Shown: positions 44,005 through 53,050, counted from the stretch's first letter. The stretch is 64,000 nucleotides of DNA from Winogradskyella wichelsiae (GCF_013403925.1 NZ_JABFDJ010000004.1:124001-188000); one strand, 5' to 3'. Made by a program: numbers and translations. Notes: generated by a model not told the origin, from the sequence alone.

Positions 44005-44727
44005 CTACTGCATTAATTTAAAATTAATGGGCACACTGTAAGGCATACTTACAGCCATATCTCTTTGTTGACCAGGAATCATTTTAGGTAAAAGACTAAT
44101 AATACGCTCTGCTTCTGTTTCTAAAAGTTGGTCTGGGCCTCTAGATTTTATTTTAGAAACTCGCCCGGTTTTGTCTATTAAAAAGAAAACGTAAACTTTA
44201 CCTTGTATATTTAAGTCTGAGGCAGCTTTTGGGTATCTAAAGTTTTTCTGTAAATGGGCTTGCATTTTTTGTTCAAAACAGGCTTTCAATTCTGCATTGT
44301 TTCCCTTACATCCAGGGAACTGAGGTACTTTCTCAATTAGTGCAAAGGGTACTTCTACATCTTCTTCAACTTCTTCAACTTCAACTTCCTCAACTTCAAC
44401 AACTTCTTCAATGATATCATCTTGACCAACTTCTGTACTCTTAATTACAGTTTCCTCTACTTCTTCTTCATCCTCGACTAACGTAATTGCTTCCGTAACT
44501 ACTTGTTTTGGTGGTGGAGGTGGTGGTGGAATATTAATTTTTGTAATTGGTATATCCTCATCGTATTGATCTTCTAACATTAAGAGGTCTATTTTAATTT
44601 CTTCAGTCTCATAGCTCTTATGTTCAAGTCCTATATATGTTATAAGTAACATTACATTTAAGCCTACAGCAAAGTATAGATTACTGTTTCGGCCTACATT
44701 AGCTTTTGGGTTTTTTTTGAGTTCCAT
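44005..44727 (-). CDS. tonB: energy transducer TonB
   Basis: Couples the inner-membrane proton force to an outer-membrane receptor. The 240-residue protein has one membrane helix (about 17-34), a proline-rich start of the periplasmic linker (INIPPPPPPPKQ), then a strongly acidic Val-Glu repeat region (EEVVEVEEVEVEEVEEDVE, about 107-125), and a TonB C-terminal domain (about 130-240) with KVPQFPGC and LNIQGKVYVFFLIDKTGRV. It lies 91 bp downstream of a receptor gene on the same strand, so the two probably form a dedicated pair. The linker DNA contains short imperfect repeats (44361-44412). Confidence 0.92.
   Translation of the reverse strand: MELKKNPKANVGRNSNLYFAVGLNVMLLITYIGLEHKSYETEEIKIDLLMLEDQYDEDIPITKINIPPPPPPPKQVVTEAITLVEDEEEVEETVIKSTEVGQDDIIEEVVEVEEVEVEEVEEDVEVPFALIEKVPQFPGCKGNNAELKACFEQKMQAHLQKNFRYPKAASDLNIQGKVYVFFLIDKTGRVSKIKSRGPDQLLETEAERIISLLPKMIPGQQRDMAVSMPYSVPINFKLMQ
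44361..44412 (-). repeat. imperfect micro-repeat encoding the TonB Val-Glu linker
   Basis: The plus strand reads a series of CTTCTTCAA / CTTCAA units, which encode the E/V-rich linker on the minus strand. Units differ in length in steps of three bases. Confidence 0.6.
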
Positions 44728-44818
44728 GACGTTTAATTTAATAGTATAAAGTTAAATCTTATACTAGATTTAAATTATGATATTAATCATGTTTAACTTA
44801 AAGCCAGCAACTTAGACT

Positions 44819-46969
44819 TTACAAGTTATCTAACTGATTCTCATTACCATCTTTACTAATTGTCCAGAAGAAACCAACAAAAAAGAACTGATCTGCAGCT
44901 GGCGTTAATGCTCTTCTATCAAAATGACCATTGAGATTTGGTGTGTCTGCATATTGATAACCATTTATATTTTTAAAACCTAAAACATTATCTACTGAAA
45001 TATATAAAATTTTTTGTTGGTCTATTAAATAAGACCAGTTTAAACTAAGACTATTAAATGATTTTGTCTGCTCACCTAAATAGCTATTAGTATTGGGATT
45101 TGTGTAAGGTCTGCCTGAAGAAAAACTATAAGACAAACCTACCTGACTTTTCCATTTATCAATCCAATATTTACCAACAACAGACAGATTATGGTTTGTT
45201 GCATAATTAGGTTGTGCTGAAGTTTCAAAATTTCTGTAATTACGTTCTGTATCTAAATACGAGTAACTAACCCAATAATCTATGGCTTTAATACTTGTAT
45301 TATCTCGCCAAAAAAGATCTACACCTTGAGCATACCCGTTTCCTGTTGAGCTGAAGTTACTATTGTATTGTTCTAAATCGGTATCAAATTTTACTAAATT
45401 ATCATAATCTTTTCTATATGCTTCCGCTCTAAAAATTTTACCATTATCTACATATTGATAATTAAGAATGTAATGAGAGGTTTTCTGAGCTTTTAAAGCG
45501 TCTTCAAATTTTAAAATAGAAATATTTGGGTTCTGATAAAAACTTCCATAAGCTAAAGAAAATTGACCATTTTTAGAACTTTTATAAGCAAATGCTGCTC
45601 TTGGTGCCACATCGATAGTTTTAAATATAGCGCTATAATCTGCACGCAAACCAATTTTTAGAGCTAATTTTTTAGAAAATAAAATGTCTCCTTCTGTAAA
45701 ACCAGCTGTAATGTTATTATTAAATCCGTAAGTTTCGTTTATAAAATCTTCAGTAAAATTCTCTTTAAAATCTGTTATAAATTGTTCTACACCAAAGCTT
45801 AGCTTTAATCTACTACTGAACCGTTTTTTTAATTTCAACTTTAAATGTGCTGAATTCTCAGTATCTTCTATTCGCTGAAATTCACCCCCTATTTTATCCT
45901 TGGCGTAAGTATAACTTACACCCGAAAGTATGCTCCAACTATTGCCTAAGCTTCCTTTGTAAGACGTATTAATGTAAAAATTATGATTATTTAATTTAAA
46001 ATTAATGGCTTCATCGTAATTGATATCTTCTTGATTTAATTCTAATTTAGTCGCGTCAAAAGCGGCGTAAAACTTAAATATTCCTTGATTTAACTTTTGC
46101 CTAAACACCGTCTCGCCTTGTGCAACAATAAAAGGAGTTTTCCAATCATTTTTATCTTTAAAAACCGACAAATAAGGGGAAAGGTTTACATAAGATGCCT
46201 TAAAACTTAAAGACGTTTTTTCCCATTTCTGAGTATTTCCAAAACTAGCACCTAAACTCATTATACCTATATCCGTTTTTTCTTGATTAGGTTCATCTAT
46301 CGTATTTAAAAGCAACACACTAGATAAAGCTTGTCCATACTCTGCAGAATAACCACCTGTAGAGAACGTAATTCCATCAAACAAAAAAGGTGAATAACGT
46401 CCTCGTGTTGGTGTATTACTTGTAGAAGGTGAAAATGGCGTAAACACACGGATGCCGTCTATAAATATTTGTGTCTCATCTGCACTACCACCTCTTACAA
46501 ATAAACGACCGTCTTCGGCCACATTAGATGTTCCTGGTAACGTGTGTAATGCACCAACAAAATCACCTAAAGCACTTGCTGTAGTTACAACATCTAAAGC
46601 ATTTAGTACTGAAACCTTACTATTATCGTTGGCTTCAAACGTCCCCGCACTAATGATAACAGCATTTAGACTTTCTACATCTTCTCGTAATCGAATCTGA
46701 AGATTTTTAAATTTTGAAACATTATCAGTTATCGTTTTGGTTTCAAATGATAGAAAAGAAATTATTAAAGTTTGAATTGCTCCTTCTTCACTTGAAAAGT
46801 TAAACCTTCCCGCTTTATCTGTTGTTGCTCCATCGTAAGTTCCTTCTAAATAAACATTGGCACCAATGATTGGTTGATTCTTAGAATTTAGAACTTGTCC
46901 TGTAATATTAGTTTGTGCATTACCTAAAGAGATTAAAAACAAGATGATTAAAGTGATTGATTTGTACAT
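44819..46969 (-). CDS. TonB-dependent receptor with carboxypeptidase-like N-terminal domain
   Basis: Outer-membrane active-transport receptor of 716 residues from the ATG at 46969; a TTG at 46993 gives a longer but worse signal peptide. It has a signal peptide (MYKSITLIILFLISLGNA), a CarboxypepD-reg-like domain (about 19-95, NITGQVLNSKNQPIIGANVY), a plug (about 100-220, with LPGTSNVAEDGRLFVRGGS) and a barrel ending in FFVGFFWTISKDGNENQLDNL, though not in a terminal aromatic residue. A TonB gene follows. No SusD partner is present. The substrate (siderophore, cofactor or oligosaccharide) is unknown. Confidence 0.9.
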   Translation of the reverse strand: MYKSITLIILFLISLGNAQTNITGQVLNSKNQPIIGANVYLEGTYDGATTDKAGRFNFSSEEGAIQTLIISFLSFETKTITDNVSKFKNLQIRLREDVESLNAVIISAGTFEANDNSKVSVLNALDVVTTASALGDFVGALHTLPGTSNVAEDGRLFVRGGSADETQIFIDGIRVFTPFSPSTSNTPTRGRYSPFLFDGITFSTGGYSAEYGQALSSVLLLNTIDEPNQEKTDIGIMSLGASFGNTQKWEKTSLSFKASYVNLSPYLSVFKDKNDWKTPFIVAQGETVFRQKLNQGIFKFYAAFDATKLELNQEDINYDEAINFKLNNHNFYINTSYKGSLGNSWSILSGVSYTYAKDKIGGEFQRIEDTENSAHLKLKLKKRFSSRLKLSFGVEQFITDFKENFTEDFINETYGFNNNITAGFTEGDILFSKKLALKIGLRADYSAIFKTIDVAPRAAFAYKSSKNGQFSLAYGSFYQNPNISILKFEDALKAQKTSHYILNYQYVDNGKIFRAEAYRKDYDNLVKFDTDLEQYNSNFSSTGNGYAQGVDLFWRDNTSIKAIDYWVSYSYLDTERNYRNFETSAQPNYATNHNLSVVGKYWIDKWKSQVGLSYSFSSGRPYTNPNTNSYLGEQTKSFNSLSLNWSYLIDQQKILYISVDNVLGFKNINGYQYADTPNLNGHFDRRALTPAADQFFFVGFFWTISKDGNENQLDNL

Positions 46970-47149
46970 GAGTTGATTGATTATAAAGCCCAAAAGAGAA
47001 TTAAGCTTTAATTACAATACAAACTTGACATTTAATTATCCCTAATAAAATTCCTGTTTCCTGAACTGTTAATTATCTATGACGAATTGAATATATTTAA
47101 AGAATCTCTACTTTAAACGGGTACTAAGTAAACTAAAAACGATTAATTT

Positions 47150-47814
47150 ATGCCGTCTAAAATCGAAAAAAACTTCAGTATTATTTTTTTATTATTGTCT
47201 TTCTTGAACTTTTAACAGTCAGCTTTGAGTCTCTTAAAATGGTTCACTATTCTGTATAACCCGCTATTGTTATTAGTCTTATTTTATGATTCGTAAGAAC
47301 CTCTAAATCCAAAACCAAACCAACAAAAACATTTATATTAGCTGCTTTAGTGTGCGCTGTTGTTGGTGACCTCTTTTTAATGTTTGTTGCGCAATCTGAA
47401 CATTTTTTCACCTTAGGTCTAATCGCTTTTTTAACAGCACATATTATGTGTATTTTAGTGTTTTTAAAACATAGAAATACTAAGAAATTCCCATTTAAGT
47501 TTACGGGTCTATTGCTTATTTATGCCATAGGCTTATTTTATTTATTAAAAGAAGGTTTAAATGATATGCTAATCCTAGTAATCATTTACATCTTAGTGAT
47601 ATTGTGCATGGTAACAACAGCATTTTGGAGAAGAGAAAATATAAACCATCTTAGTTTTATTCTAGTATTTTTGAGAGCAATATTCCTTATATTATCAGAT
47701 GGTATTTTGGCCATTAACAAGTTTTACAAACCACTACCCTTTTCTAATATAAGTATCTTGATAACGTATGCCTTAGCTCAGTATTTTATGGTTATAGGCA
47801 TCCTAAAAACATAA
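47150..47814 (+). pseudogene. lysoplasmalogenase (YhhN family) gene, broken
   Basis: The downstream frame (47350-47814) encodes the C-terminal two-thirds of a YhhN-type polytopic membrane protein (VVGDLFLMFVAQSEHFFTLG; LSDGILAINKF). Reading back, the missing N-terminus is found in a different frame from ATG 47150 (MPSKIEKNFSIIFLLLSFLN), then interrupted by an in-frame TAA at 47213-47215, followed by SLLKWFTILYNPLLLLVLFY. The frame then shifts by one base near 47290-47296, between TGA (47287-47289) in one frame and TAA (47294-47296) in the other. The joined length, about 221 codons, is normal for the family. A truncated product from GTG 47350 is conceivable but would lack the first helices. 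Confidence 0.75.
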
Positions 47815-47851
47815 AACCTCAGTTGGTATTAAGGAATAACAACTGAGGTTT
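47814..47851. terminator. bidirectional terminator with perfect 12-bp stem
   Basis: AAACCTCAGTTG (47814-47825) and CAACTGAGGTTT (47840-47851). The stem begins at the last base of the broken YhhN gene's stop codon and lies just before the end of the NDH-2 gene on the other strand. Confidence 0.8.
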
Positions 47852-47878
47852 ATATATTAAATGAAGGTAATTTAATAC

Positions 47879-49150
47879 CTACTTCTTATAAGGTCTTATA
47901 ATAAGGCGTGCTGCTTTATCAAAATTAATATAATTATAAACCCAATTAAAAAGAACAATCACTCGGTTTCTAAATCCTACTAAAGACATTAGATGAACAA
48001 ACATCCAGATAAACCACGCAAAAAAGCCACCAAATTTGTAGTGTTTTAAATCTACCACTGCTTTATTTCTACCTATCGTTGCCATTGAACCTTTGTCTCT
48101 ATAAACAAAGGGTTTCATTGGTTTATTATCTATTAATTTTAATAAATTTTTTCCTAATAATTTACCTTGTTGAATTGCAGGTTGAGCAACTTGTGGATGC
48201 CCTTTAGGATAAGCTTCTGTTTCCATCAACGCAATATCTCCAAGCGCAAAAATATTTGTATAACCTTCTATTTGGTTAAATCGGTTGACATTATAACGGT
48301 TAATTCTATCTAAAACAGCTTCTGCCTTTAAACCCTGAACTGGAGCACCTGTAACTCCTGCCGCCCAAATTAAAGTTTCAGATTCTAATACGAGATCAGA
48401 ATTGGTTGTTACTGTTTTTCCATCGTAATGCTTAACAAAAGTATTGCAATGCACTTTAACCCCTAATTTATTAAGAAACTTTAATGCTTTCTTAGAGGCA
48501 TGCTTGCTCATAGGTGGTAACACACGATCCGCACCTTCTAATAAATGAATGTGCATATCATCAGGGTCTAAATCTCGATAATCTCTAGGTAAAATATTAT
48601 TTTTCAACTCTGCTATTGCGCCAGCAAGTTCTGCTCCTGTTGGTCCTGCGCCTACAATTACAAAATTCAAAAAGGCTTCTCGCGCCTCATTAGAATCTGC
48701 GATAGCTGCTTTTTCAAAATTCTGTAAAATAAGACTTCTTATATTAAGTGCTTGCGGAACAGATTTCATTGGCATACTATTAGATTCAATAGCTTTATTA
48801 CCAAAATAATTTGTTTTTGTACCTGTTGCAATAACTAAAAAATCGTAAGTTAAGTTTCCTATTGAAGTAATAATTTCATTACTATCTGGTAGAATTTGCT
48901 CTACCTCTGCCAAACGAAAATAAGTTGTATTATGTTTTTTAATAACCTTCCTTAAAGGATAAGCAATAGAATCTGGTTCTAATCCCGAGCTAGAGACTTG
49001 GTATAATAAAGGCTGAAACGTATGATAATTACGTTTGTCAATAAGTACGACCTGAACATTTTTATTTGCTAAAGATTTTGCTAAGTTAATACCTGCAAAG
49101 CCACCCCCTATGATGACAACTCTTGGTAGACTGGACTGAGGAATATTCAT
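47879..49150 (-). CDS. ndh: type II NADH dehydrogenase (NDH-2)
   Basis: Single-subunit flavoenzyme that passes electrons from NADH to the quinone pool without pumping protons. The 423 residues from the ATG at 49150 contain VVIIGGGFAGINLAKSLA (FAD site, about 11-28) and FVIVGAGPTGAELAGAI (NADH site, about 164-180). A C-terminal hydrophobic pair (GGFFAWFIWMFVHLMSLVGF) gives membrane binding. The longer frame from a TTG at 49186 is less likely, because a -7 box TACTTTTG (minus strand, 49176-49183) predicts a transcript start near 49169. Confidence 0.92.
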   Translation of the reverse strand: MNIPQSSLPRVVIIGGGFAGINLAKSLANKNVQVVLIDKRNYHTFQPLLYQVSSSGLEPDSIAYPLRKVIKKHNTTYFRLAEVEQILPDSNEIITSIGNLTYDFLVIATGTKTNYFGNKAIESNSMPMKSVPQALNIRSLILQNFEKAAIADSNEAREAFLNFVIVGAGPTGAELAGAIAELKNNILPRDYRDLDPDDMHIHLLEGADRVLPPMSKHASKKALKFLNKLGVKVHCNTFVKHYDGKTVTTNSDLVLESETLIWAAGVTGAPVQGLKAEAVLDRINRYNVNRFNQIEGYTNIFALGDIALMETEAYPKGHPQVAQPAIQQGKLLGKNLLKLIDNKPMKPFVYRDKGSMATIGRNKAVVDLKHYKFGGFFAWFIWMFVHLMSLVGFRNRVIVLFNWVYNYINFDKAARLIIRPYKK

Positions 49151-49175
49151 TAAATTAAGGTTGAGATTACACCCA

Positions 49176-49183
49176 CAAAAGTA
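49176..49183 (-). promoter_or_regulatory. -7 box of the ndh gene
   Basis: On the minus strand TACTTTTG matches TAnnTTTG, about 26 bp before the chosen ATG. No clear -33 element is visible. Confidence 0.45.
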
Positions 49184-49463
49184 CAAATTATAAAAGCCGA
49201 AATAACCTCCCTAAATCATGAAATCATAGAATTCGCTTAAAAACAATAAAGAGGTCTATTTATTCGGGTATTTTTAAAAATTTGATAATTAATGCATTTA
49301 TAAAATCACAATCGGGTAATTATTTCACTTATTTTTAACATGCAAAATCTTTCAAACTGTACACTGATTAAATGTTTAAATATAATTATTTCTAAAAAAA
49401 TTATAAAACTTGTAACAATACAACAACTATTACTACTAATAAAATAACCAACCATTATAATAA

Positions 49464-49958
49464 TTGAATAAAGAACTAGAACATAGTTTTGTAGAACAAT
49501 TGCAAAAGCATCAAAATATTGTGCATAAAGTGTGCCGTTTGTACACTAACAATGTTGATGCTCATAACGATTTGTTTCAAGAAATTACCATACAATTATG
49601 GCGTGCTTATCCTAAATTTAGAGGTGAGGCAAAGTTTAGTACTTGGATGTATCGTGTTGGGTTGAATACGGCAATTACATTGTATAGAAAATCGAAAAGG
49701 AGCATTAACACGCAAGAGTTTGATACTGTTGAGTACAAAATAAAGGCTGAAGAATATGATGATACAGAAGAGCAACAATTAAAGCTCTTATATCAAGCTG
49801 TTCACCAGTTAAATGACATCGAAAAAGCCTTAGTGTTCTTGTATTTAGAAGACAAAGACTATAGAGAAATAAGCGCGACATTAGGTATTAGTGAAGTCAA
49901 TGCAAGAGTGAAAATGAATCGCGTAAAAAAGAAATTAAGAACCATACTAAATCCGTAA
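49464..49958 (+). CDS. ECF-type RNA polymerase sigma factor
   Basis: A 164-residue sigma-70 family factor with region 2 (about 22-75, with DLFQEITIQLWRAYPKFRG and STWMYRVGLNTAI) and region 4 (about 107-160, DYREISATLGISEVNARVKM). The TTG start directly follows an in-frame TAA, and the next Met is at residue 62, so TTG must be used. The 277-bp upstream region contains TGTAACAATACAACA-like AC-rich sequence near the start, possibly an ECF-type autoregulated promoter, but this is a guess. The next gene, 4 bp after the stop, encodes a four-helix membrane protein in the place where an anti-sigma factor is usual. Confidence 0.92.
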   Translation: MNKELEHSFVEQLQKHQNIVHKVCRLYTNNVDAHNDLFQEITIQLWRAYPKFRGEAKFSTWMYRVGLNTAITLYRKSKRSINTQEFDTVEYKIKAEEYDDTEEQQLKLLYQAVHQLNDIEKALVFLYLEDKDYREISATLGISEVNARVKMNRVKKKLRTILNP

Positions 49959-49962
49959 CATT

Positions 49963-50595
49963 ATGGATGAATTAGATTTATTAAAAAAGGATTGGAAAAA
50001 ATCCGACAATCAATATACCTCATTTACCAATAGCGATATTTATAAAATGAGTCACAGAAAATCCTCTACCATTGTAAAAACATTGTTTTACATTAGTATG
50101 GCAGAATTAGTTTTTTGGATATTGATAAATTTTCTACCTTTTGTACTTTCAGATAGTATGAAAGCACAACTTGAAGCAATAAGCCATAGTTGGGTGTATG
50201 TCGCCCTCAACATCGTTAGTTATATCGTTATTGTTTTATTTGTCTATCTTCTTTGGAAAGCACAAAAGGCAATCTCTGTAACTGACAATGCTAAAAAATT
50301 AATGAAGAGCATTCTAAAAACAAGAAAAATTATAAAATACTATGTTCTATATAATCTTTTTTTAGCACTGGTAACTATTCCTATTTCGCTTTCATTTTCT
50401 ATAAGTGAACATCCTGAGCTTTCAGAAAAAATAAGTACAGCTTCATCTGCTCAATTAGCGGTAATGCTTTTAGTAACAATAGTTATTACAGCTATTTTCT
50501 TAACGCTAATATGGTTATTTTATAAGTTAATTTATGGCATTTTAATTAAGCGCTTAAATAAAAACTATAATGAATTAAAGAAATTAGAGATCTAA
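49963..50595 (+). CDS. membrane protein encoded with the ECF sigma factor (possible anti-sigma role)
   Basis: The 210-residue protein has a cytoplasmic N-terminal part of about 40 residues (MDELDLLKKDWKKSDNQYTS) and four membrane helices (about 40-62, 75-97, 125-145, 165-190). It begins 4 bp after the sigma-factor stop. The short cytoplasmic head starting with LLKKDW is typical of small inner-membrane proteins paired with ECF factors in Bacteroidota. There is no zinc-binding anti-sigma motif. An anti-sigma or sensor role is inferred from position only. Confidence 0.7.
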   Translation: MDELDLLKKDWKKSDNQYTSFTNSDIYKMSHRKSSTIVKTLFYISMAELVFWILINFLPFVLSDSMKAQLEAISHSWVYVALNIVSYIVIVLFVYLLWKAQKAISVTDNAKKLMKSILKTRKIIKYYVLYNLFLALVTIPISLSFSISEHPELSEKISTASSAQLAVMLLVTIVITAIFLTLIWLFYKLIYGILIKRLNKNYNELKKLEI

Positions 50596-50610
50596 AAAAA
50601 TAGGAATAAA

Positions 50611-50644
50611 AAAAGTCAGCAATCTAATTGCTGACTTTTTTTTA
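50611..50644. terminator. bidirectional terminator between the sigma operon and plsC-like gene
   Basis: GTCAGCAAT (50615-50623) and ATTGCTGAC (50627-50635) form a perfect 9-bp stem with a CTA loop, with A-run before and T-run after, so it works in both directions. Confidence 0.95.
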
Positions 50645-50660
50645 TATTAAAACTTAAAAC

Positions 50661-51461
50661 CTACATATCTCGTAATTCTCTATTTAAACGCTCATTTTCC
50701 TCAAGTACGGCTTGCGGAATCACTTTTAAGAATGAAGGGTGTTGCTCTATTGCATATTCAATTTTTTCAACTATAGAATCTATCGACTCATTTTCATAGT
50801 CGATTTCTAAAGGTGCTTTAATTTCAAAAGATTGAAAGATATTTTTCTTTTTAACACGCAATCCTTTCTTATCAAAAGAACGTCTAAAACCATCGATAAC
50901 AATAGGTACAACTACAGGTTTATAACGTTTAATAATGTGTGCTGTCCCTTTTCTAATAGGTTTAAAAGGTGTTGTTGTGCCTTGCGGAAATGTAATTACC
51001 CAACCATCATTAAGCGCTTTTCCTATACTAGAGATATCGCTCATTTTTACTTGTCGGTTAACATCTTTCCCTTGAGATCTCCATGTACGCTCAATACTAA
51101 TAGAACCAACATAAGCCAAAATTTTTGGCAAAAGACCAGATTTCATCGTCTCTTTTGCTGCAACGTAGTATACATTAAGCTTAGGATTCCATAAATAACC
51201 TATGTTTTTAATAGAGTCTTCGCGATCACTTAAACTAGCATTAAACACATGAAACATAGAAATTACATCTGCAAAATAAGTTTGATGATTAGAAATAAAT
51301 AGAACATTAGTTTCTGGTAGGTTTTTAATAATTTCAGAACCTTCAATCTGTAATTCATTAAATCCTCTAAAACGACGATGTGTTAAAGCACCTAAGATTC
51401 TAATCAACCATTTTTTGACCCAAAGTATATGTCCAAAAGGATTTCGTTTAAATAATCCCAT
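50661..51461 (-). CDS. 1-acyl-glycerol-3-phosphate acyltransferase-like (PlsC) protein
   Basis: Lysophospholipid acyltransferase fold, 266 residues from ATG 51461 (an in-frame ATG at 51476 is also possible). The catalytic H-x4-D motif is NHQTYFADV (about 75-83). The glycine-rich motif III reads FPQGTTTP, with Gln where E. coli PlsC has Glu (FPEGTR). A basic, amphipathic N-terminus (FKRNPFGHILWVKKWL) suits membrane binding. A -7 box TACATTTG (minus strand, 51489-51496) places the transcript start near 51482, which favours the inner ATG. The acyl acceptor is uncertain because motif III is altered. Confidence 0.85.
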   Translation of the reverse strand: MGLFKRNPFGHILWVKKWLIRILGALTHRRFRGFNELQIEGSEIIKNLPETNVLFISNHQTYFADVISMFHVFNASLSDREDSIKNIGYLWNPKLNVYYVAAKETMKSGLLPKILAYVGSISIERTWRSQGKDVNRQVKMSDISSIGKALNDGWVITFPQGTTTPFKPIRKGTAHIIKRYKPVVVPIVIDGFRRSFDKKGLRVKKKNIFQSFEIKAPLEIDYENESIDSIVEKIEYAIEQHPSFLKVIPQAVLEENERLNRELRDM

Positions 51462-51488
51462 AATTATATTTACCATTTATCTTGACCA

Positions 51489-51496
51489 CAAATGTA
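51489..51496 (-). promoter_or_regulatory. -7 box of the plsC-like gene
   Basis: On the minus strand TACATTTG matches TAnnTTTG, in the 34-bp gap between the NUDIX gene and this gene, so the acyltransferase may have its own promoter as well as read-through. Confidence 0.4.
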
Positions 51497-51510
51497 AACA
51501 TAATGTTAAA

Positions 51511-52155
51511 TTATAGAACTATTTTTAACAAGTCTTTAATCTCACCAAGCATCATCGCTGTTGCTCCCCAAACAATATGACCATTAAATTTAAAAGCAGG
51601 CACATCGACTTCTACGCCTAAAGATGTTGGCACAGTTGTAGTTAAAGTACAGCTTTCACTTAAAAAATCAGTCAGCTTTACCTCAATAACAGCTTCGACT
51701 TCTTCATCTTGTTTTGTAAAAATTAAATATTCTTTAGACACCCCAATATAAGGATAAACCATAAAGTTACTAGGTGGTATATATATTGGAGACATCGTTT
51801 TTAAAACATCAAAATGCATCCTAGACACACCTATTTCTTCTTCAGTTTCTCTGATGGCCGTTTCTTTTAAATCGTTTTCATCTTCATCTTCATATTTTCC
51901 ACCAGGAAATCCTACTTGAGCAGAATGAACCCCTTTATAAGTTTTACGAAGAATAAGAACCAAGTAGGTTTCATCATTCGTTTTAGGGTAAAACAATGCC
52001 ATAACACCTGCTTTCCTGGCTGTTTCTGACTTGCTTTTCATTTCTTCTGCCAATTCTAACCTATAAGGTGGAGACATTTTAGCATGAGAGTCTTCGCCAA
52101 AAAGCTCAAGATGTTTTATTTTTACTACAGATTCTAAAAACCTATTAAATAGCAT
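51511..52155 (-). CDS. NUDIX hydrolase, CoA pyrophosphatase type
   Basis: A 214-residue NUDIX enzyme. It has RKTYKGVHSAQVGFPGGKYE, typical of CoA diphosphatases that cleave CoA to 3',5'-ADP and phosphopantetheine, then the NUDIX box ETAIRETEEEIGV with the catalytic Glu residues. The spacing between GG and the RE-x-x-EE core is two residues longer than in the standard NUDIX box. The gene is head-to-head with the cyclophilin gene: its ATG ends at 52155 and that gene's ATG begins at 52158. It is followed by the plsC-like gene in the same direction. Confidence 0.88.
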   Translation of the reverse strand: MLFNRFLESVVKIKHLELFGEDSHAKMSPPYRLELAEEMKSKSETARKAGVMALFYPKTNDETYLVLILRKTYKGVHSAQVGFPGGKYEDEDENDLKETAIRETEEEIGVSRMHFDVLKTMSPIYIPPSNFMVYPYIGVSKEYLIFTKQDEEVEAVIEVKLTDFLSESCTLTTTVPTSLGVEVDVPAFKFNGHIVWGATAMMLGEIKDLLKIVL

Positions 52156-52157
52156 TT

Positions 52158-52871
52158 ATGAGATTTCAATTATTATTTCCAATGGTTATCACCATTGGGT
52201 TATTACTAATGAATTGTGAAGATAAGCAAACTTCAAAACATAAAAACACCTCCGTTGCAAAAGATTCTACCATTTCTAAAACTGAAAGTCAACCCAAACC
52301 GAAAACAGAGCCAGAATTCCCGATACTTACTGACGATAATGCTATGGAATTCTTTTTAAAATATGAAAAAGAAAACCCTGAAAACAAAATTAGAATCACT
52401 ACTGATTTTGGAGTTATTGAAATTCAATTGTATGATAAAACAAAATTTCATAGAGCTAATTTCGTTTACCTCACCAAACGTAATTATTTTAAGAATACCC
52501 AATTTTACAGAGTCGTAAAAAACTTTGTAATTCAAGGGGGTAGTAGTGATGATTACAATATTGCCAAAAGACGACAAAAGATTGGGCATTACCTACTACC
52601 ACCAGATACCAAAAGAGGTTACACACATAAACGAGGTGCTGTTTCTATGCCCAGTAGTGAAATTGAAAACGCTTATAAATTAGCATCACCTTTTCAGTTT
52701 TTTATTATTCAACGCGATGGAGGTGCTGATTATTTAGATGGAGATTATACTGTTTTTGGTGAAGTAACCTTGGGGATGGACGTTGTAGATGAAATTGCTA
52801 ACGTAAAAACAGATGAAGGAGATTGGCCACTAAGTAATGTTTATATCAGAAATGTAGAATTGATTAAGTAA
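52158..52871 (+). CDS. lipoprotein peptidyl-prolyl cis-trans isomerase (cyclophilin)
   Basis: Folding catalyst of the envelope. The 237-residue lipoprotein has a signal (MRFQLLFPMVITIGLLLMNC, lipobox LMNC) and a cyclophilin domain (about 70-237) with KIRITTDFGVIEIQLYD, FYRVVKNFVIQGG (the catalytic Arg and the F-x-IQGG motif) and SPFQFFIIQ. A Lys/Ser/Thr-rich linker joins the lipid anchor and the domain. An inner ATG at residue 9 (52182) could also start a lipoprotein. Its start is 2 bp from that of the divergent NUDIX gene. Confidence 0.9.
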   Translation: MRFQLLFPMVITIGLLLMNCEDKQTSKHKNTSVAKDSTISKTESQPKPKTEPEFPILTDDNAMEFFLKYEKENPENKIRITTDFGVIEIQLYDKTKFHRANFVYLTKRNYFKNTQFYRVVKNFVIQGGSSDDYNIAKRRQKIGHYLLPPDTKRGYTHKRGAVSMPSSEIENAYKLASPFQFFIIQRDGGADYLDGDYTVFGEVTLGMDVVDEIANVKTDEGDWPLSNVYIRNVELIK

Positions 52872-53050
52872 CCATAAAATCCATAAAGAAGTTAATTTAT
52901 AATGAACTGTTCTCTGTAAAATTTCATATATAAATGAAAGCGTTAAATCTGCAGGAATTATTAACTATTTTAATATTGTCAATTGTAATTTCAGTATCTT
53001 GTTTCCTTAATATAATTCAACCTCTATTTAATATTCCAAAACGATTACAC

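Noticed and set aside
52934..53050. Upstream extension of the M3 peptidase with a second lipobox-like sequence (SVSC)
   Set aside because: The -3 position before that Cys is Ser, which is poor for signal peptidase II, and the inner start gives a standard LVSC lipobox.
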